Of a stretch of DNA of 64,000 nt, positions 30,176 through 41,200 are shown piece by piece. The stretch is taken from positions 7,515,686 to 7,579,685 of the forward strand of contig CM072522.1 of NCBI GenBank assembly GCA_036898135.1, read 5' to 3'. Numbering within the stretch: position 1 is the stretch's first letter; each line of letters begins with the position of its first letter. Origin of the DNA: Oncomelania hupensis (Eukaryota > Mollusca > Gastropoda > Littorinimorpha > Pomatiopsidae). A program made the position numbers and the translations under genes. Below the pieces are notes generated by a model that did not search any database, was not told where the DNA came from, and worked only from the letters and a program-made list of their open reading frames with translations.

Positions 30176-31347
30176 TTAGTCATTGTTTATAGGGTCCAGC
30201 GGACTGAAAACAGCCCAATCAGGACCCCAACTTGGTTGAAAGAGGATTCACCCCCGACCCATATGCTGAGACAACCCTAATGGTAACAAGACGGCACTCT
30301 ACCAACCGGTCACTTTACAATAAAGGCATTCCATGCAAGGGATGCTGAGGCTGTACTCTAATTTATCGAACCCATGTTTACAAAAACAAAATAGAATACA
30401 AACATCATTATAAAATTTTAACAAAACACATACATATAAAATGGCAAAATTGCTAAATAATAATACCATAGAAAGCCCTAGTGACTATTTGGCAGAAAGC
30501 GTCCAATATCCCCAAGCTGACCCCACAGATCCCATACACAGATTAGTTAGTTAGTTAGTTATTCATTGCTTACAGGGTCCACCACCCACCACCACCACCA
30601 TAGGGTCCAGCGGACTGCAAAGAGCCGAATCAGGACCACAATATCAAGACCATAACTTGGCTGAAAGAGGACTCACCCATGATCCACATAAAAGATCTGC
30701 TGAAGCAACCCTAGTGGTAACACTGAAGGCATTCCACCAGCCGGTCACTTTACAATAAAGGCATCCCATGCATGGGACGCTGAGGCTATACTCTATCGAT
30801 ACCCCGTTTACAAAAACAAAATAGAATACAAACATCACTATAAAATATCAACAAAACACATACATATAAAATGCCTACATTGCTAAATAATAATATCATA
30901 GGAAGCCCTAGTGACCATTTGGCAGAAAGCGTCCAATATTCCCAAGCTGATCCAACAGACCCCTCACACAAATGAGGAGTTTTGTCCCTGAACAGTTTTC
31001 AAGAAAAAAGGTAGGTGACTGGTCTTGCGAAGAAGAAAGCAGTATAGTAGATTGATAGAACAGAGTAGGAATTAGACAAAACAACTGAGAAAGACAGCGA
31101 CAGTGGGAATTTAAAGCACTAAATTTCCAGAAAGTGGGGCTACTATTTATACTGAAACCCCCGGCACACCCAAAGGGAAGGGGGAGGGAAGGGAGGGGGG
31201 CCATACACAAGTAAAAAAAAAAAAAAACTGTTGAGGAATTTTGGGAGAGTTTTCAAGAAAAAAAAAAAGGTAGGTGACTGGTCTAACGAAGAAGATAGTA
31301 AATTAGGAACGAGAAAGAACAAATGAGAATGACAGAAACAGTGATAT
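30176..31347 (-). mobile_element. TATA-box retroposon copy 4, interrupted
   Basis: The outer copy starts with a (TTAG)n tail at 30,160-30,175 and runs to 30,540, then resumes at about 31,210 and ends, lacking its 5' end, at about 31,347. The interruption is another copy of the same family. Confidence 0.8.
30541..31200 (-). mobile_element. TATA-box retroposon copy 5, nested in copy 4, 9-bp TSD
   Basis: Flanked by CCATACACA at 30,532-30,540 and 31,201-31,209, which is single-copy in intact family members. It has a (TTAG)n tail at the low end and the TATTTATACTGAAACCCCCG end at about 31,145-31,165. Confidence 0.85.
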
Positions 31348-31349
31348 GC

Positions 31350-32424
31350 CACTACTTGAACTATCTGCAAACGAAAAAAATATCAAAATGGCCTGAGCCA
31401 ATTTTTAGATATAGTGCAAAATGTATTTAGAAAATGGTGAAGCACCATGACCTTGACCTTTGAAAAAGTACAAATAGGAATGACCTAACATGCTTAACAG
31501 TAGTCAAAAGTATCCGCAAAGTAAAAATGATGAATTTTGGTCCAGTTATTCTTCAAATAAGGCAAAGAGTGTTTTGGACAACAAAGTAAAATTTGGAGAG
31601 ACAGACCAACCGACAACTGGACATCTACTGCAGATGGCCCATGATTTGAAGTATCTGTATACCAAAATTCAACAAAATCGCTTCAGCCATATTTAAGATA
31701 TTGAGCAAAACGTGTTTACCTACAAAATGACTCCATCACACCAGCTCAATGCCTATGTGAGCAGCACTCTTTGGTTCCCCCACATTTGGTGTCTGCGGGC
31801 TATTTATAGCTTGCCTACACCCTCCCTTCCAGTGAAAGGAAAGAAAAGAAGCACCGGCGAAGCTATTTATAGCTAGCCTGGCTGAACTAACCTCAAAACC
31901 TAAAAGCTTTGGTTGAGTCGGTGTGGCAGTAACCTTGATCTATGCGGTAGAGCACTGGTGGCAGGCTACAAAACCTAGGAAATACTCCTATGAAGTTTGG
32001 TCAAAATCCATTCAGTAGTTCTGGAAATATGGCTTCCAACGGACCGGCGGACAGATCAAGCGACCCACAGACTGACATTTGCCTCGCTCCGATTCCCAAC
32101 TATTTTGAAGTATTTCCAGATAAATCTGAAAATTCAAACACAACAATACATATCACAGTCAAAGGAAATTTGTCAGGCATAATTTTTTTTTCTTTTTTAA
32201 TGCATAGTTAGAGCAGCCAGAGAGTTTATTTCCAACTTTACTCTAAACAGGAATATGCCATCTATAGAAAGCCACAAAAACAATGACAAATTATTGTTAG
32301 TACTCATCGAACAATCAAAAGATAAATATAATCTAAACGTTCACACACACTTACGTGTGGTCACATGCATGCATGAACAAATTTCCATATTACTGTTATA
32401 GATGCTGACACAACAAATTAAAAG

Positions 32425-32425
<1 letters not shown>
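31350..32425. other. Repeat-derived non-coding sequence
   Basis: It contains GACCTTGACCTTTG (31,449) and GTTTGGTCAAAATCCATTCA (31,993), both motifs of dispersed repeats seen elsewhere in the window. No gene was recognised. Confidence 0.4.
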
Positions 32426-32429
<4 letters not shown>

Positions 32430-32505
<76 letters not shown>

Positions 32506-32506
32506 T
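32430..32506 (+). repeat. (TAA)n microsatellite
   Basis: About 25 TAA units. Confidence 0.95.
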
Positions 32507-32654
32507 ATAATATCACAATTTTGTTGTTTGTTGACACTATCCAACTTCTTATCATATGATGCACAACTGGCTGCCATCACCTTAAACATCAATGAATTAT
32601 TCCTTGCCCTGTTTCCATCAGATTTTGTATAATAATAGCTGTCCTACTACTACA

Positions 32655-32905
32655 GCATGGAACCAGCTCATGGAACTTCTCAAGGCACTTGCTGGAAACA
32701 GGATCTCCAAATCAAGCGACCCAAGGCCCAGCCTGCTGCACTTCTGCGAAATGATCCAACTCCCCAGACAACTTGAGCAATTCTGGGTCAATGGGATGGA
32801 CCTGGTACTTTGCTGAGTGTGTTCATGTGTAACTGGCACTCACAACTATCCACGACACGAACATCAGGGTCTTTAGTCTAGGACATGAGCGTCAGGATCT
32901 TTCTG
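32655..32905 (-). mobile_element. Degenerate SINE fragment
   Basis: CCAGCTCATGG...CTCAAGGCACTTGCTGG and TAGGACATGAGCGTCAGGAT match the body of the SINE at 7.4 kb; the tRNA-like head is missing. Confidence 0.6.
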
Positions 32906-33850
32906 GGCGATGGAATGCAAGACGTGCGCAGACAAGGCCTTGGATTTAAAGTCATTATACTCTTTGTCCAAATACGTGAAATACAAGCAGATACAATTAA
33001 CTGAACTGAACATGACTACAAATCGATGATTACTTCGTCCCACTCACAACTCCCGTCTCATACATGCCGAATATTAGTGAACAGCGAGCAATTGTTTTGT
33101 TCCATTTCCATGGCATACAAGGTGAAACATAATTATTATTACAAATTGATGATTTCTCTACTCTCTCTTTGTTAATTATTCAAGAATGAATGACTTTTGA
33201 TTACACTGACAGACACCACAACATTCTGATACTGGCTGTTGCTCAAACCATACTCAGGGTTCACATAATTTCTCAAACACAAAGGGGTACCAGGTATTAG
33301 TATACAAGACACAAAAAAATGGGGGCGGGGGAGGATTTTCATACCCCCATTAAAAATTGTTAGGGGTATTTTTTGTTTACCCTAATAACCATTTACTACC
33401 AACATTTAACCGTTTCCTACTCCCATCTAAGCTTTTTACAGGGCAATCCTACCCCCACAAATAAGTGCTGGCTTGGGTAGTAGCTGCTCTTTTTTTCCCC
33501 ACATCAAGATACAGTGCATTGATATCATCTGAAATATAACAGATTGAACAATGTCCGTTACAAAAAAAAAAAAAATTTCACGAACAAACAAAAACATAAG
33601 ACATTTTATCACAATACGTTGAGCGTTCGCTGACATACATTTGTCGCAGTAGGCAATTTGTTATGCCAACCCAACTAAAAGTCAAACACTAATTAACCAA
33701 GTTTTAGGCTGCTACCATTCCCAGTAACAGGATCACAAGAAGACACTCTCCATGACTTTTCCTTCACGTTTTCATACCCTTTTTTTAACTTTTGCGGGTT
33801 TCTACTGTGTTTTTCACTTGGGTTTTCATTATTCGGCGATTTGGGAAATT
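32906..33850. other. Non-coding; nothing recognised
   Basis: No supported ORF; several homopolymer runs. Confidence 0.35.
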
Positions 33851-33855
33851 CTTTA

Positions 33856-33857
<2 letters not shown>

Positions 33858-33936
<79 letters not shown>
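33858..33936 (+). repeat. (TA)n microsatellite
   Basis: About 39 pure TA units, a self-complementary array able to extrude as a cruciform. Confidence 0.95.
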
Positions 33937-33937
<1 letters not shown>

Positions 33938-34289
33938 TCCCATTTTGTAGGCTTTGTGCAACCCTGCTCTCTCCCTCTCTCTCTTTCTTTCTCTACTGCA
34001 CCCCAGATTTCACAGAACCACCACCAACCACCTAATGGCACAAAATGCTCTCCAGATAATTATGAACAACTACTCTGCAGGAACACTGAATGATATTTGC
34101 CAAAGGGATGATGAAGTAAAGCCAAGGCCAGTGCCGATGCTAAGTTTTGAAGAAGAACTACATGGTGTGCTTTTTTCAAGACTATGCCCTACAGCAATGT
34201 TTTGCATGGAAACAAAAAGCGCGTTTCCTTTTAAAATTATGGTGTTGACTGTGTGTGATGACAGAAAACACAATGTGTCCATGTATTGT

Positions 34290-35370
34290 GTCCCTACACC
34301 CCACTGTTTTGTCCTTGTCTGCTGTTTTGAGGGCCACCTTTTCTGGCTTTGGGTGGCTTTAATAATGCCTGTGACGAGTTACTTTGCCCGTTTGAGTTTT
34401 GATGGCTTTCTTGTCTGTGTTTTGAGGACTTGTTCGCCTGTGTTTTGATGACTTGTTTGTCTACATTTTGATGTCTACACTTGTGGGTCTTATAATGGTT
34501 TATTTGTCTATGTTTGGATCGCATATTCATCTGTCTGGATGGATTATTTCTTTACAATATTTAGTTTATATATATTTAAAAGTTTTGATGTCTTGTCTGT
34601 ATTCTGGTGGTTCATTTGTCTGTGTTTTGACGGCTTCCTCATCTATTTTGATGTTAGTAATTGTTTATTGCTTTCAGCGGATTGCAAAGAGCAGAATCAG
34701 AACCACAACTTGGTTGAAAGAGGACTCACCCATGATCTATATAAAAGATATTCTGAAACAACCCTAACAGTAACACTGAAGGCACTCCACCAGCTGGTTG
34801 CTTTACAATAAAGGCATCCAATGCAGGTGATGCCGAGGCTTTACTCTAATTTATTAAACACCCATTTACAAAAACAAAATAGAATATAAACATCATAATA
34901 AAATATTAACAAAACACATACATATAAAATGCATACATTGCTAAATAATAATACCATAGAAAGCCCTAGTGACCATTTGGCAAAAAGCGTCCAATATTCC
35001 CAAGCTGACCCAACAGACCCCATACACAAATGAGGAGTTTTGGGAGATTTTTTCAAGAAAAAAGGTAGGTGACTGGTCTAGTGAATATGATAGAAGATAG
35101 TAGATTGATATAACAGATTAGGAATGAGAAAGAACAAATGAGAATGACAGAAACAGTGGTAATTTAAAGCACTAAATTTCCACGAAGTGGGGATACTATT
35201 TATACAGAAAACTCCGGCACCCAAACGGGGTTGTCTATTTTGATCCCATACTTGTGATTAGAATAGATGACTTGTCTGTAATGTGATGACATATCTGCCT
35301 GACTGTATTGTGAGGATTTTCTAGCCTGTCTGGGTTTTGATGACCTACTTGTCTGAATCTCACAATCCAG
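34290..35370. repeat. Degenerate TGTCTGTGTTTTGATG minisatellite, split by a retroposon
   Basis: Loose ~25-bp units (TTGTCTGTGTTTTGATGAC and variants) occupy 34,310-34,652 and resume at 35,234-35,370, on either side of retroposon copy 6. Confidence 0.65.
34653..35233 (-). mobile_element. TATA-box retroposon copy 6 with 11-bp TSD
   Basis: Flanked by TCTATTTTGAT at 34,642-34,652 and 35,234-35,244. The low end is TTTATTGCTTTCAGCGGATT; the high end is TATTTATACAGAAAACTCCG. It is complete, about 581 bp. Confidence 0.85.
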
Positions 35371-35399
35371 AAGAAACCTGAACAACAAATTTCACTCCA

Positions 35400-36993
35400 A
35401 AAACGAGTCACGACATGCCCCCTCTCTATATATACGAGGAAGTGACAGTCTCCTTTCTGACAAACAGGCGCTTTAAGCTTTTTACCAAATTCAAAATCAT
35501 GTTTACTTTGTCATCATTCAATCCATTGTTTGTGACAAACTTCCTGTATCGTTTTGTCTTGTCCAAATGAACATTTGTTTAGTTTATATATCCATTTGTT
35601 TCTCCTTCATCATCATCACATGGCAAATAGCATTTGTTTTATTACAACTTTCACCGGCTTCAATCTCAAAACAACAGATGAAAAGCCTAGGGAGGAGAGG
35701 GGGGAAGTGGGAGGGAGAATTGGGGGAGGGGGAGGGGATGAGAGGAGGGATGGTAAAGGAGGAGGGGCAGGGGGGAGAGGGGGGGTAGGGGTTCTTACGA
35801 TTCTTAACCTTTGTCAAGTTCTCGAACAATACCTTGAAAGGGCTGTTAAGCGTACATACAGAACCAACAAATGTGCAATCACCAATCTACTTGTTTCACA
35901 CAAATGTTTCACACAAATGTAACTTGTAAAACAATCTGCATCACTTTTGCTCTCAAAATTGGCCATTAAAATTAAAAACAATAGCAACATTTGACACACA
36001 AATTGTTCCTTTTAAAAAAAAGAAAAAACCACAACATGTCGCACACAAGTTTTCCTTGACAAATAAAAAAAAATAAATAAAAACACCATATTTCCACATT
36101 TTTAAAGAAATGTTTTTAAAAGTACATCAAGTGTTTGGTGAAGGCAACAGTGTTTCATCAGAATACTAGCCATTTCTGCTTGCATAGCACATAGTTCTGT
36201 CCAAAGAGAGGGTGCTTAGGGCACTACTAGTTGTGCTGCTGAAAATATACAACATTGAATGACGCAAAATTGAAAGAAAATAAAGTCCAGTAAATTGAGG
36301 AGAAATCAAAACTAAAATGAAACTGTAACACTTTCAGAAAAATTAAAAACAACTCTTTTATTACAAAATTTAATTAAATTATTTTTTAAAACAATGTAAC
36401 CTTAATGTTACCTTAAAATAAAGTTGGTTTCTTTTTTTTATTCTTTTATAAATATAAATAAAGTAAGTAAATAAATAAGCAAGTACATAAACACATTATC
36501 TCAATACAAAATATAAACCTACAAGGAAAGTTTAAAAAAATTAGTACATTAACAAACAAAACTAAATACATAATTATATAAATAAATAAATATATATATA
36601 ATATATATATATATAAACTATAAAAGTAATAAGCAAATAAATATACAAAATCAATAAAAATTAACAAATATGTATTTTATTTAAATAAAAACAAAACATT
36701 TTCCTACAATAAAATAAACAAGGAAAACAAATACATCAAATAAAAACAAAACAAAATAAATGAAAACACATATAAAATGTAAATGACATATAATAAATCA
36801 ATACACAAATAATGTGTACAGAACCAAACCAATAAAATAGCTAAAATATATCAACAAATTGTTTAAGTGACACAATAAAAAATAAATACTACCAACCGAT
36901 ACAAAATAATCAAATGCTTCTGTAGAGTAAAATAAAATATGCTCAAAAGTTAGCAAATACGCCAGTGTTGATTCAGCTGTCTTTAGTGTCCAA
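35400..36993. other. AT-rich sequence including the probable SECISBP2 3' UTR
   Basis: No ORF recognised. A purine/G-rich run lies at 35,690-35,790. From about 36,000 to 36,993 the DNA is very AT-rich, as expected of a 3' UTR and flank on the minus strand. Confidence 0.45.
36676..36681 (-). promoter_or_regulatory. Candidate polyadenylation signal of the SECISBP2-like gene
   Basis: AATAAA on the minus strand about 315 nt after the stop codon. Other AATAAA hexamers occur further down in this AT-rich region, so the site used is uncertain. Confidence 0.3.
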
Positions 36994-38208
36994 CTACTGT
37001 ATAGATTCGTCCCGGTCGCTTGTAAAAGGACGGTCTCCGTCAGCAACCTCTCTCACCACAGACTGGCTCCCTAGTGTGTCCATATTTGCTGCAGCAAGCG
37101 AGCCCCTTCGTCCCTCCGGAGCAGCCGAGGCCCCAGATCCCGGAGGCTGGTTACTGGTGACGGAGTCCCTGCTCACTGCTGATGCTGGGCCAGAGCATTG
37201 CCTGGCAGCGGGCTGAAGTAGGGCGTCGTTTGTATCACCATCCAAGTCTCTGCTCCCCTCACCAACGTTCAACACAGAGCTTATCTTGATGCTGACATCT
37301 TCACCAGGAGAAGAAGACAGAAGCTGTGTTGCTGGGCTGCCATGACTGACCACAGGAGAAGAAGACCCATGAATCAACCCCGACACAGAAGCTGAAACTG
37401 AAGACTGACCGTCACCGGGCTCACCCACGACGCTCTGACCTTTGCCCTGGCTGGGGTTACCCGCCAGACCTTGATCAGACGACTGACCCAGCTTGAGGCT
37501 ATGCCCTTGATCTCCTTGGAGGCTTTTGTCAGTGTCGTCCGCTTCGTTGACCAGAGAGCGCGCAGAATCGTCATCTTCATCATCGTCTTTGTCATTGGGG
37601 TCAGCCTGCTGGGTTTCGGCGTTAGAGGACTCGCTGACCACCGCCAAGGAGCTCTCCAACCAACTTTGCACGCGGTCCTTACTGGCCAGGCGGGGAGAGG
37701 TGTGGGTGTCTGGTGTTTCGCGCCCCCCATCCCCGAGGGTGCGGGAGGAATGCGTGGAGAGGGCCTCGCTGTTATCCAGCGTGCGCTGCGAGGACGAGTG
37801 CTGGGACAGCAGGTCGCAGGTCAGCTCGTAGCTGTTGCTGTGGATGGAGTCGATATGCGGCAGTTCACTCTTGTCATGGCCCAACCCCTCCTCCTTCCAG
37901 TCCGGAGCTTCCTCCCCCACGCCGGCGAAGGTCAGCGCCTGGTCCCCTCGCTTTCTCACCCCGTCGGCTTCCCCACTCTCACTCTCTCTTCCCTCCCCTC
38001 CGCTCTCCGCCTTCCCACCGGCCTTCTTGGCGGCCAGGCCTCTGCGTTTGCGCCACGGCCCCTCGCTGAAGTCTTCAGTGTCCGCCTCGTTGCCATCGTC
38101 GATGTCTTCCTCGGGAAACAGGCTGCTGGCTGCTGGGGTGGACTGGCCGTTGAGTAAAACACTGGCTCCTGCAGGGACAGGCGGCTGTGCCACCCCGACA
38201 CTTGACAC
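36994..38208 (-). CDS. SECISBP2L: SECISBP2-like last exon, acidic/Ser-rich tail (404 aa)
   Basis: The exon follows the acceptor TTTATTTACCCAG and opens VSSVGVAQPPVPAGASVLLN. It carries FPEEDIDDGNEADTEDFSEG, WRKRRGLAAKK (basic, NLS-like), HIDSIHSNSYELTCDLLSQH, and the acidic run DPNDKDDDEDDDSARS, and ends RPFTSDRDESIQ before TAG. It is rich in Ser, Asp, Glu and Gly and is probably disordered. Vertebrate SBP2 proteins end with a shorter tail after the L7Ae domain (for example an EIWKKHLE segment). That segment is not recognisable here, so this long tail looks lineage-specific. Confidence 0.85.
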   Translation of the reverse strand: MSSVGVAQPPVPAGASVLLNGQSTPAASSLFPEEDIDDGNEADTEDFSEGPWRKRRGLAAKKAGGKAESGGEGRESESGEADGVRKRGDQALTFAGVGEEAPDWKEEGLGHDKSELPHIDSIHSNSYELTCDLLSQHSSSQRTLDNSEALSTHSSRTLGDGGRETPDTHTSPRLASKDRVQSWLESSLAVVSESSNAETQQADPNDKDDDEDDDSARSLVNEADDTDKSLQGDQGHSLKLGQSSDQGLAGNPSQGKGQSVVGEPGDGQSSVSASVSGLIHGSSSPVVSHGSPATQLLSSSPGEDVSIKISSVLNVGEGSRDLDGDTNDALLQPAARQCSGPASAVSRDSVTSNQPPGSGASAAPEGRRGSLAAANMDTLGSQSVVREVADGDRPFTSDRDESIQ

Positions 38209-41200
38209 CTGGGTAAATAAACACAGCCAGATAAACATCAATCAATCAATGAATGAACATTGAAGTTTAACGTCTGCACCCACCATTGACCATATGGCAG
38301 ACATGGAGAACTAAATCCACACTGAACCATCACAGCAATCACACTGCTAAGATGGACAGTGAAAATGGCCACTTTTTTATCTTGCCCTCACGGGATTAAA
38401 ACCTGGGTTCATCAGTGTGCCAGGCAAATGCAAAATCAATATCAATAAACAGAGATACAGATTAGTTAGACATTGTTAATAGATCCAGCGGTCTGCAAAG
38501 AGCCGAATCAGGACCACATATATACAAATTAAAATGAAGAAATAAATAAACGCATAAATTAATAAACAGCAGATAATAATAAGCATTAATACAAATAATA
38601 CCTAAATAGAAAAGAATAACATTTGTTTCATACCTACGTCTTCAATCACTGTTGGTTTTATATATATATATATATGGTATTCAACTGTGATTCGTCACCT
38701 GTTGCAATTTCTTCTGAAGTAATAAAGAAGAGTTTGTATTTGTGGTTTGCAAAGATGGTATTTTAAGATAACAGATAGGCCCATTTTGTGTTTGGGTGAC
38801 TTTTTGGATTTTATTGTTCACCCATATGCAGAGTGAAACGTCATTATACATTATTTGTTTAGTTTAGTTTATTCATGCCCGAGTCACACGACAATTTTTC
38901 ACATAGGCGCTAGAAAATTTCATTAAAACCTAAACAAAGTTACTTCACAAAGTCTGCCCTCGTTTCATTTCTTTCTTTGCACATTATTAACCTTTAGGCT
39001 GCGCTGTCTATGTACATAGTACGAGGTGTTTAACGCTAGAGTAACGCGATGTCTACGTTGTTGTACGAGATAGTATAAGGGAGGTAAAAGCGTTTATTAA
39101 AATAAATCCTTGGTCATGATAATGAAACAAAAGTTGTTTCCCTTCAACTGTAATGTTTTGGAAAGAAAAATCTTTTGGTTTAGAGGTAATTTTCAAACAA
39201 AAAGCACGCGTCGAAGCACTTGTTGCTGGCAAAATTTTCCGCCTCGTTCGTCGCCATCATGGCACACAGAACATACACGGCAGAAGAGGCGGCGCAAATG
39301 TTTCAAAAAGAAAACTTTGATGATGATAGTGGGGATAAAGATTTTGATGCGGGTGATGATGTTTATTTGGTGGAGGCTGGAAGGAGTGATTACAATTCGG
39401 ACGAAGAAGAAGATCGCCACCTACAATCTTTAGCAGACGATCGTAGGTGAAAAAAAAACTTGTTATTTTCACTAGATCTATAATAATATTATTTGCCTTT
39501 TATACAGACTATTTCTGTATTTATCAGGCTTTGACTACAGTCCATTTTGGTTCACATAATTTTTTGTAATAAATCTTATTTCTATTTTGCAATTCTTTGC
39601 GTATGATGGGTGTGCAGTTGAGTGAGAGTGAATTTGTTTGCTCATGCCCCTAACTTTCCATCCCATAACTAACCAACAATCTTACACGTTTTTGTGTCTG
39701 TTCTTTGGAATCTTTATTCAATTTCCTTTCATTTGATATACACCTTTAAATATCTAGGTGTAATAGTTTAGCAACAATGGCATATATAATAAGGCATGTC
39801 GTCGCTGTCAGACGAAAACCTCGTATCTCATTTTTTGCTGTTTTGAGAAAATCGAGAAAAACTGTTTCAACCAGTCGGGTAACGCCACATCAGTGACTTT
39901 TTTACTTCAAAGGAACTATGAAAAGTCTAGAAATTTGGTAGTATGGGATAAAAAGTCGAAGAAGTGTTTTCCGTTGAGAACTGGAAGCAAATGAAGAGAG
40001 ACCCTGGTACAACACAAAATCAGAGGAAAACGTTGTCAAAGATCGCAGGTAAGCCATACTTATTGGTGTCACAAACTGTCAAAACGTCAAACACAGAAAT
40101 ACCGTATCTTCCGGCATTCATTATACTATCCTATCCTGTTCCGTAACTCGGAGGTCGTAGGGGCACCACAGATGATCGTTTAACCAGCATACTCCATCTT
40201 CAGACATGGGACAAGGGAATTGTGAAAAATACTGAAACTGAAGGCGCGAAGCGCCGAGCCGACGGCGCGTAGCGCCAAGCAAGCTAGGAGGGTCCGGGGG
40301 CATGCCCCCCCGGAAAATTTTTTAAAAAGGGGAAGCCAAATGGTGCAATCTGATGCAATCTGAGCAGGACAATTAACTTTCTAGGCTGTTCACTGAAACA
40401 GCTACAGTATAAAACAAAAGTTAAATTTTTTGAAGTACTCACCCAAAATCACATGTCTGTTTTAGATTGATCTCTGCCATCAATAGTTGTGTGCTGGGTG
40501 TGCAAATACAAATAAATTGTACATAGAAAAGTCTGTTCATTTTGTGAGTGTTTATTCTTCATTTCAAGTACTCGCCCAAAATCACATGTCTGTTTTACTT
40601 TTAGATTGATCTCTGCCATCAATAGTAAGTGTGCTGGGTGTGCAAATACCAAATAAATTGTATATAGAAAAGTCTGTTCATTTTGTGACCGTTTATTCTT
40701 CATTTCAAGTACTCGCCCAAAATCACATGTCAGCTTTAGATTGATCTCTGCCATCAATAGTTGTGTGCTGGGTGTGCAAATACCAAATAAATTGTACATA
40801 GAATTTCGATTTTTGCGATGGAATCGCCGATCAACTGTGATCTCTCCTTGCCCTTGTATTTCACTACAACTCTCTCCGACAGCCATTGCGCTTTCCATTT
40901 GTTTTTCACACTGTCAACCTTGTCGATGTTCGCGGACTCAACACTTTCATTTTCCGTCATCACTCGATAAGAGTAAGTCGCCATTTTGACTGCTTCGACT
41001 TCACGACTGCACAAGCGCTCGGAGAATCCGAAAACGAGTATTTTCAGCTTCGGCAAAGATCGGCAATGATCGTGACCAATCAAAACGCGCGCAAAGTTTG
41101 GATAAATGACGTCGCAGTACTTCGTGTAACATGATGAAACGACCCGACAACCGAACTCACGAAGGCGCCAAAGCTCACCCTACCCCCTCCCCCCAATTTT

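Noticed and set aside
30644..30838. Recurring minus-strand ORFs beginning MMFVFYFVFVNG and GFSINSIPTFWKFSALNSHC
   Set aside because: They recur because they lie in copies of the same non-coding retroposon; frames and lengths differ among copies.
33853..34041. ORFs of alternating Ile-Tyr
   Set aside because: Translation of (TA)n.
37835..38263. Plus-strand ORFs of 100-228 codons opposite the SECISBP2 last exon
   Set aside because: Shadows of a GC-rich coding exon; codon pattern and splice evidence support only the minus strand.
38303..38316. CAGACATGGAGAAC as the missing left end of the second 6-bp-TSD transposon copy
   Set aside because: Imperfect TIR and no matching flank to CTATAT beside 45,594.
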